From Candidatus Adlerbacteria bacterium (GTDB taxonomy: Bacteria > Patescibacteriota > Minisyncoccia > Phycocordibacterales > SBAW01): a stretch of 32,253 nt of DNA. Numbering within the stretch: the stretch's first letter is position 1; each line of letters starts with the position of its first letter. Under the pieces are notes generated by a model, which was given only the letters and a program-made list of their open reading frames with translations, was not told the origin of the DNA and searched no databases. Below, piece by piece: positions 26,119 through 32,253 of the stretch. The position numbers were made by a program, and so were the translations under genes. The stretch spans positions 1 to 32,253 of the forward strand of contig JAQBQX010000019.1 of assembly GCA_028286785.1 (NCBI GenBank). Direction: 5' to 3'.

Positions 26119-29100
26119 ATGACTATTACTCAGAGTTCTTCACGTCTCGCCGCTCTCACCATTGGTGTAGCAGCAGTCGTCGCATTTGCGTTCGCAGCGG
26201 TTTCGGCCACTCCAGCGCAGGCTGCAACAATCTGCCCAGGCACAACGTTCTCGACAAACCTTAAACAAGGTGCAACGAGCGCAGGTGTTTTGGCATTGCA
26301 GCAGTTCTTGAACATGAGCCCAGACACGATGATTGCATCGACTGGCGCCGGTTCTCCTGGAAATGAAACAACCTACTTTGGTGCTTTGACCACAGTAGCT
26401 GTTAAAAAGTTCCAGCAAAAGTACGCAGCACAGATTTTGACACCGTTGGGTCTTACAACTCCAACGCCTAACTTCTACGCTGCATCACGTGCACAGGCTA
26501 ATGCAGTCTGCGCAGGCACAGCGGGCACAGGTACTGGTACCGGAACTGGTACAGGCACAGGAACAACAGGTTCTGGCTTGTCGGTTATGGCATCAGCACA
26601 GCCGGCTAATGCACTTGCTCCGGCAAATGCAGCTCGCGTACCATTCACAAACTTTACTCTCACAGCTTCTAATGACGGCGACGTCACTATCAGCGGTGTG
26701 ACAGTACAGCGTGGTGGCGCATCAGCTGACGCTTCCTTCTCAGGTGTTACTCTTCTTGATGCTTCAACTGGTCTCCAGATCGGTATCTCGAAGACGCTTA
26801 ACAGCAACCACCAGGCTACCGTCGGTGACACTATCGTCATCCCTCGCGGCACATCGCGTACCTTCACTGTTGCAGCAAACCGCGCAGCAGCAGGTGCTCA
26901 TGCTGGTGAAATCGCAAGCTTCTCTGTTGTGTCTATCAACACTTCAGCTGCAGTCAACGGTTCGCTCCCAATTGTTGGTGCAAGCCACACAATCAACGAG
27001 TCGCTGTCACTTGGTTCAGTTTCGACTTCAACATCGTCATTTGACCCAGGCGCAGCTCAGAGCCGCAACATCGGTGACACCGCTGTTCGCTTCTCGGGTA
27101 TCCGCTTTACAGCAGCTTCTTCGGAAGACTTGAAGCTCTACTCGATCCGTTGGCGCCAGACCGGTTCTGTTAGCGCATCTGACTTGTCAAACGTCATGAC
27201 AAACGTTGGCGGTACTATGTACCCAGCGACTGTTTCGGCAGACGGCAAATACTTCACTTCAACCTTCCCAGGCGGTATCTTGATCGCTAAGGGCAACTCG
27301 GTTGATGCGTACGTACAGGGCGATATCACCGGCTCTAACGCTGCAGGTCGCACCGCAGAGTTCGACATCGACAAATCGACAGACGTCTACTTTGTTGGTC
27401 AGCTCTATGGCTACGGCATCGCTGCTCCAGGTACCTACACACCTTGGTTTGTAGGCCGCTCGGCATCGATCAGCGCAGGTACAGTAACTACAATCAGCAA
27501 GGCAAACGAAGTTGCTGCGCAGAACATTGCAGTTAACGTTCCTGGCCAGGTTCTCGGCGGGTTTGCTACAAACTTTGCAGGTGAATCTGTATCAGCACAG
27601 CAGATGGTCTTCACTGTCTCAACCACAACCGGTAACACTTTCGGTCTCACCAGCGTTTCTATCGTTGATGAGAGCGGTCGCGTAGTTGCAGGTCCAGTTG
27701 ACCAGTCAGGCACATCACTTACCTTTACTGATACCGTTACGTTCTCAACAGGACGCCACGTGTACACACTCAAGGGTAAGGCTTCGTCTGCAACACCTAC
27801 AGGTACTACCTTCACTGTTGCCACAACTCCTTCGAGCCAGTGGACAAACGTGACAGGTCAGACCTCGGGTAACACCATTTCGCTTTCTGGTACAAGCCAG
27901 GTAACGATGAACACAATGACAGTTAAGGGCGGTTCGGCTGCAGTGACCTTCTCGTCACAGCCAACTTCTCAGAACGTCGTTGCAGGTGTTCAGAACTTTG
28001 TGTTCGGTAACTACCAAATCGACGCATCACAGTCAGGTGAAGACCTCCGCCTCAACGCGGTACCTCTTTACTTCACTGGAAATGCTACAACCCTTTCAGG
28101 TTGTCAGATCTGGGACGGTACAGCCTCTCTCAACAATGGCTCACGTGTAGTCAACACATTGACTGCAGGTGGTGCTACTGCAAACACCTTCAGCCTCGAT
28201 AACACTCTTATCGTTGCTAAGGGTACGGTCAAGACACTCGCAGTTAGCTGTAACATTTCGTCATCAGCTACTTCGTCGTCAACCTACAAGTTCTCAACAG
28301 ACACAGCTACGGGTGATTACGCCTTTACTGGCGCAACCTCGGGTAACACCATCACTCCTACCGCTTCGGCTTCGAACGCAGGTACGATGACTGTTACTGC
28401 AGGCTCGCTCACCATCTCAGTTGACTCATCGTCTCCTTCATACAAGGCGGCATCAGGTGGTTCAACCGGCGTGACTGTTGCTGCTATCAAGGTCCGTGCA
28501 ACAAACGAGGCAACAAACCTCACTAAGCTCGGCTTGGTACTCACTTCAGGCAGCGCAGGTGACCTCTCACAGGTATACATCTACAACGGTGCAACCTTGG
28601 TAGGTACAGCTCAGTTCACTGGTGGTAACACTGTCGCAACATCTACATTCAACACTGCGGTAGCGTTGACTAAGGATACCGACACAGTTCTTACCGTTAA
28701 GGCTGACTTCGCTGACATTGGTTCTAGCCAGTCAGGTACAGAAGGTAACCTCGTCAAGATTGATCCGCTCAATGCAGAAGGCACTGGCGCATCATCTGGT
28801 AACACAGTTACTGCAAGCGCAACAGCTGGTGTAGCAGGCGTACGCGTCTTCAACACCTTCCCAACGCTCGCACTTGATACGCTTGGCTCTACCGGCGTAG
28901 CCGATGGCAAGCTTATGCGCTTCAAGGTTACTGCTGACTCGTTGGGTCAGGTAGGTATCGGCAAGTTCACGTTCACACTCGCAACTACAACGTTGTCAGT
29001 GACGAACATCGGCTTGTACGCATACACTGATTCTTCTTACTCTTCAACAATCTCAAGCCAGGGCACTTCTGGTCAGATTGGTGCAACAGTATCGTCAGCA

Positions 29101-29412
29101 AGCACAACAGCGTTCTGGATCCAGCCAAGCACGTCTCCTGTCCAGGTCCCAGCAGGCTCAACTGTATACTTCGAACTTCGCGGTTCAGTTACAAACAATG
29201 CCACTGGCGCTTCGGTCGTGACGACTCTCTTGGGTGATGCAACCGCTAGCCCATCGACGGGTACATCGCCATTCGCTTCGGTCTCTGGTAACTTTATCTG
29301 GAGCGCAAACGCAACAGGTACAGCTGCTACATCAACCGGCAACGACTGGTCAAATGGTTACGGCCTCCCAGGCTACCCAGCCTCAGGTCTTATCCAGACT
29401 CGTTCGAACTAA
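26119..29412 (+). CDS. Large secreted S-layer-like protein with N-terminal peptidoglycan-binding-like domain
   Basis: Signal peptide MTITQSSSRLAALTIGVAAVVAFAFAAVSATPAQA; NLKQGATSAGVLALQQFLN...GALTTVAVKKFQQKYAAQIL; GT-rich linker; Ser/Thr/Gly-rich beta repeats. Confidence 0.85.
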   Translation: MTITQSSSRLAALTIGVAAVVAFAFAAVSATPAQAATICPGTTFSTNLKQGATSAGVLALQQFLNMSPDTMIASTGAGSPGNETTYFGALTTVAVKKFQQKYAAQILTPLGLTTPTPNFYAASRAQANAVCAGTAGTGTGTGTGTGTGTTGSGLSVMASAQPANALAPANAARVPFTNFTLTASNDGDVTISGVTVQRGGASADASFSGVTLLDASTGLQIGISKTLNSNHQATVGDTIVIPRGTSRTFTVAANRAAAGAHAGEIASFSVVSINTSAAVNGSLPIVGASHTINESLSLGSVSTSTSSFDPGAAQSRNIGDTAVRFSGIRFTAASSEDLKLYSIRWRQTGSVSASDLSNVMTNVGGTMYPATVSADGKYFTSTFPGGILIAKGNSVDAYVQGDITGSNAAGRTAEFDIDKSTDVYFVGQLYGYGIAAPGTYTPWFVGRSASISAGTVTTISKANEVAAQNIAVNVPGQVLGGFATNFAGESVSAQQMVFTVSTTTGNTFGLTSVSIVDESGRVVAGPVDQSGTSLTFTDTVTFSTGRHVYTLKGKASSATPTGTTFTVATTPSSQWTNVTGQTSGNTISLSGTSQVTMNTMTVKGGSAAVTFSSQPTSQNVVAGVQNFVFGNYQIDASQSGEDLRLNAVPLYFTGNATTLSGCQIWDGTASLNNGSRVVNTLTAGGATANTFSLDNTLIVAKGTVKTLAVSCNISSSATSSSTYKFSTDTATGDYAFTGATSGNTITPTASASNAGTMTVTAGSLTISVDSSSPSYKAASGGSTGVTVAAIKVRATNEATNLTKLGLVLTSGSAGDLSQVYIYNGATLVGTAQFTGGNTVATSTFNTAVALTKDTDTVLTVKADFADIGSSQSGTEGNLVKIDPLNAEGTGASSGNTVTASATAGVAGVRVFNTFPTLALDTLGSTGVADGKLMRFKVTADSLGQVGIGKFTFTLATTTLSVTNIGLYAYTDSSYSSTISSQGTSGQIGATVSSASTTAFWIQPSTSPVQVPAGSTVYFELRGSVTNNATGASVVTTLLGDATASPSTGTSPFASVSGNFIWSANATGTAATSTGNDWSNGYGLPGYPASGLIQTRSN
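26514..26571 (+). repeat. Low-complexity Gly-Thr linker repeat
   Basis: Encodes AGTGTGTGTGTGTGTTG from ggcacaggtactggtaccggaactggtacaggcacagg. Confidence 0.85.
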
Positions 29413-29453
29413 TCTTGGATGACTTCGGTCAACTAAGTTAGCAAGCAACAAAA

Positions 29454-29477
29454 GCCCCCTCACAAGAGGGGGCTTTT
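29454..29477 (+). terminator. Rho-independent terminator after the S-layer-like gene
   Basis: GCCCCCTC-ACAA-GAGGGGGC followed by T4, flanked by A-tract. Confidence 0.92.
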
Positions 29478-29510
29478 GCGTTGCGTAGGTATATCAATTA
29501 CACTGTTGAT

Positions 29511-30224
29511 ATGAATACGAATCGTTCACTTTTCCTAGGTATTGTTATTGCTGTAGTCATTGCCCTTGTTGCATTTATGGCATTTCGCTCATCGCGTGCG
29601 CCGGAAGCTGTCCAGTCGCCGGATACTACTCAAACGACCGGTACGACAACCGGTCAAACTGCCTCTTCCACTACTGTGGGCGGCGTCACTATCACAGGCC
29701 CGGGCACTATCGAGATGGTAGATAGCGGAGGCACTAAAATTCCCACACCTTCGCTTACACGCCCGATTACATTTTCGGCGGATGTTTCTGCCGAGATAAA
29801 AACATATCTCACCGGTAAGGAGCAAGATCTTATCGCCCAGCTCAAAAAAGCCCCAACTCGCACTGACCTGTGGCTCCAGCTTGGGCTCTACCGCAAGCAA
29901 GCAGGGGATTACACAGGTGCGGCAGAGGCGTGGACCTATGTAGCAAAGGTTGCACCGACTGAAATGCGCACAACCGCCTACGCTGATTTAGGCGACCTCT
30001 ACATGAACTTTGTGCACGACAACGCAAAGGCCGAGGTTAACTTCAAGGCAGCAGTAGCGCTTACTCCAAAGTACGTGCAGGGCTACCACGACCTTTTTAA
30101 CCTGTACCACTACACCCTCAAAGACGACATCAAAGCCGCTGCAATCCTGAAGGCGGGCCTCAAAGCAAACCCAAACAATACCGAACTCCTTGAGGTCCAA
30201 AAGCAATTCCAAGCAGGAAAGTAA
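29511..30224 (+). CDS. Membrane-anchored TPR-like protein
   Basis: TM MNTNRSLFLGIVIAVVIALVAFMAF; TPR-like WLQLGLYRKQAGDYTGAAEAWTYVAKVAPTEMRTTAYADLGDLYM. Start 29511 rather than 29481. Confidence 0.75.
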   Translation: MNTNRSLFLGIVIAVVIALVAFMAFRSSRAPEAVQSPDTTQTTGTTTGQTASSTTVGGVTITGPGTIEMVDSGGTKIPTPSLTRPITFSADVSAEIKTYLTGKEQDLIAQLKKAPTRTDLWLQLGLYRKQAGDYTGAAEAWTYVAKVAPTEMRTTAYADLGDLYMNFVHDNAKAEVNFKAAVALTPKYVQGYHDLFNLYHYTLKDDIKAAAILKAGLKANPNNTELLEVQKQFQAGK

Positions 30225-30244
30225 ATTAGGAGTATACTAGAGCT

Positions 30245-30871
30245 ATGAATACTTCATCCGAAACGGGTGGAAAGGGGGCATGGCTTACCAAAATATGGCG
30301 GGTTGCACGATGGGTGCTTCTCGCCATTTTTGTGTTATATATAGCCTTGGCTGTATACCGCTTCCCAGTGGTGGCGCAAAAACAGAAAAGCGATGCCGTT
30401 GTGGCAAAGATCCATGCGCAAAAACTTACCCGAGAGGTGGTATTGGGGGATTTGCCCAACGAGCCTGACAAAGAGATAAATGACGCAACAGTGGCTGGCG
30501 TAGACGCTAACCGTAACGGCATCCGCGACGATGTTGAGAGGGCGATATATTTCAACCATAAAGACTCAGCAAAAGTAGTTGCCGCCGAGTATCAATATGC
30601 GATGGCGATACAAATGATGCTCACCCAAGTATTTGATACTAATACCTGGATTGCTGCCGCGGAGGAAACTTCTCGGGGTGATGCATGTGTTGGTGATGCT
30701 ACTGGTGATGATTTTCAAATCTATCTTAAAAGAACAAGAGAAGTTGAAAACATGATGGTGAATACTTCAACAAGACATGCCTCTGAGGATGCGGCATATA
30801 TGTTTACTGCTAGTTTCACACTTCCTAATACAGATATATGCAACGTCGATTTAAATACATTGCCCAACTAA
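30245..30871 (+). CDS. Single-pass membrane protein with DxNxNGxxDD calcium-loop-like motif
   Basis: TM VARWVLLAIFVLYIALAVY; GVDANRNGIRDDVERAI. Confidence 0.7.
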   Translation: MNTSSETGGKGAWLTKIWRVARWVLLAIFVLYIALAVYRFPVVAQKQKSDAVVAKIHAQKLTREVVLGDLPNEPDKEINDATVAGVDANRNGIRDDVERAIYFNHKDSAKVVAAEYQYAMAIQMMLTQVFDTNTWIAAAEETSRGDACVGDATGDDFQIYLKRTREVENMMVNTSTRHASEDAAYMFTASFTLPNTDICNVDLNTLPN

Positions 30872-32253
30872 CACTTTTAGTGGGTCTTTTTTCTATACCT
30901 GCACTTGTGCAGTCTGATGCGAATAACTGTTCAGAAACAGGCTATACGGTCATTTTTATAAATGGAGTTTGGGATGATTACCGGTCTGCTCAAGTAAATG
31001 CTAGTTCTTTAGGAAAAAAATTAAATCGTAATTTTAACGGACAACCCTTAACAGTCCAGCTTGAATACAACGCATCACATTTGGCTGGGATAGGGGATGG
31101 GTTAGAAGTGGCTTTTCCTGTTTTGAATCAATATGACCTGCAGACTATCTTGCAGCACATGCACCAGGATGTGCATACACAGAAAGTGATTATTGTTGGA
31201 CACTCACAGGGTGCTGTATATGCCAACAAAGTATATGAATATCTTGTTGCGCACGGTATGTCCCCTGAATCGGTGGCAGTCTATGCAGTCGCAACGCCCG
31301 AAAGTTATGTGGCGGGCGGTGGCAAGTACATCACGTATGCTTTGGATAATACTGTTACCAACCTTGCTACGACATTTGGTCTGCATCCGCTTGCGCCCAA
31401 CGCAACATTTAGCGAACTCCTCGATACCTCGGCAAGCAACTCGGCCGTCCCTGCGCAAGGTCATTCATTTATAGACCTGTATCTCGGTGCATTTTCCGAC
31501 CGGATAGTAAGTGACATCCACCAAGAACTTGCAGGTCTTACTGCAGAGAATCAGAATAGAGCCGAATGTTTTACCGTCCCGAGCGTTTCGTTGATGTATC
31601 GGGCCCAAGGTGCGGCACTTGGGATGGCAGACCCGCTTGTGTCAGGTATCAGTACCGTCAGTGTTAAAGGATATAGTGCGCTCGCAGCAGTTGCGGGATC
31701 TATTGGGGCCCTGGCCGAAGCGGGGCGAGGTGCCGTTGCGTATGTTGTCACAACTCCGCGCAGGGTGGTTGATGCTGCATATAACAACCTTACCTCTGCC
31801 GAGTCGAACGTTAAGGATTTTACCGTACAAAAACAAATATACGGTTCTAGTCTGGACACGTCGGATGTGCGGGACTTACTCGGAGTTCCACAAGGCGGGG
31901 CAGCAATTTTAGCTTTGCAAAAAACAATTAATAAGCCTGCTGACCCAGAGTCTGCTCCGGCGGCAGAAGTTGCAACTTCAACACAAGGTGGAGTGATAGA
32001 TAATGAAGCTACCTCGACTGTGCGGGTCATGGGTTCTCGCGAGTGGCCTTGGCCGGGCGGTGATTCAAGAGTGCCTCAACCTGCAACTGCATCAGTCCCT
32101 GATGCTATCCCGCCTGTGCCAGACCCAGCCACAACAACACCCACCACAACTCCGGACATACTACCTATTGTCCCGGATGCTCCAACAGTGCTCTTTACGT
32201 CTACTACCACTCCGCCTACTTTGACTGTGGAAGAATGCGCAACTTCGCTTAAC
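30838..32253 (+). CDS. Secreted alpha/beta hydrolase-like protein, 3' end outside window
   Basis: Open from ATG 30838 to window end (472 codons): MQRRFKYIAQLTLLVGLFSIPALVQS signal peptide; VIIVGHSQGAVYANKVYEYL nucleophile elbow; Pro/Thr-rich C-terminal region. Absent from the ORF track because no stop is reached. Confidence 0.82.
   Translation, partial: MQRRFKYIAQLTLLVGLFSIPALVQSDANNCSETGYTVIFINGVWDDYRSAQVNASSLGKKLNRNFNGQPLTVQLEYNASHLAGIGDGLEVAFPVLNQYDLQTILQHMHQDVHTQKVIIVGHSQGAVYANKVYEYLVAHGMSPESVAVYAVATPESYVAGGGKYITYALDNTVTNLATTFGLHPLAPNATFSELLDTSASNSAVPAQGHSFIDLYLGAFSDRIVSDIHQELAGLTAENQNRAECFTVPSVSLMYRAQGAALGMADPLVSGISTVSVKGYSALAAVAGSIGALAEAGRGAVAYVVTTPRRVVDAAYNNLTSAESNVKDFTVQKQIYGSSLDTSDVRDLLGVPQGGAAILALQKTINKPADPESAPAAEVATSTQGGVIDNEATSTVRVMGSREWPWPGGDSRVPQPATASVPDAIPPVPDPATTTPTTTPDILPIVPDAPTVLFTSTTTPPTLTVEECATSLN

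Noticed and set aside
26514-26571. Microsatellite-like GT repeat as a mobile or phase-variable element
   Set aside because: Imperfect codon-level Gly-Thr linker in frame with 6-nt periodicity; unit changes would not frameshift, so it is best explained as a protein linker.

Overview
Protein-coding, standard-code window that reads like a Candidate Phyla Radiation (Patescibacteria/Parcubacteria-like) chromosome segment; the taxon is inferred from protein style, not searched. Contents in order: glyA 3' end, DUF2914-like membrane protein, argS, small P-loop kinase, ileS carrying an in-frame histidine-phosphatase domain, recO, DUF11/CARDB-like surface protein, trypsin-like protease, glyS, AI-2E transporter, metG, HD hydrolase, tatD, an uncharacterised protein behind a consensus promoter, rpsF-ssb-rpsR, efp(-), a small ORF(-), sigma-70 family factor plus small membrane protein, recA(-), Ig-like membrane protein(-), ftsK(-), a winged-HTH protein, a long structured leader followed by a large S-layer-like protein, a TPR protein, a small membrane protein, and a secreted alpha/beta hydrolase that runs off the window and is missing from the ORF track. 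Most interesting signals: (1) the HTH gene (24924-25664) has nested inverted repeats in its leader, a hairpin covering its start codon, and repeated AAAGGACA words inside its own coding sequence, including a 13-bp tandem repeat read in two frames; (2) a ~365-nt leader before the S-layer-like gene with three separate predicted RNA structures and a possible pseudoknot; (3) a window-wide pattern of -10 hexamers ending about 6 nt before ATG, suggesting leaderless transcription of about 13 genes; (4) a histidine phosphatase inserted inside IleRS; (5) a hairpin masking the RBS and start codon of the HD hydrolase; (6) an EF-P with a PGKG-to-KQQR loop.
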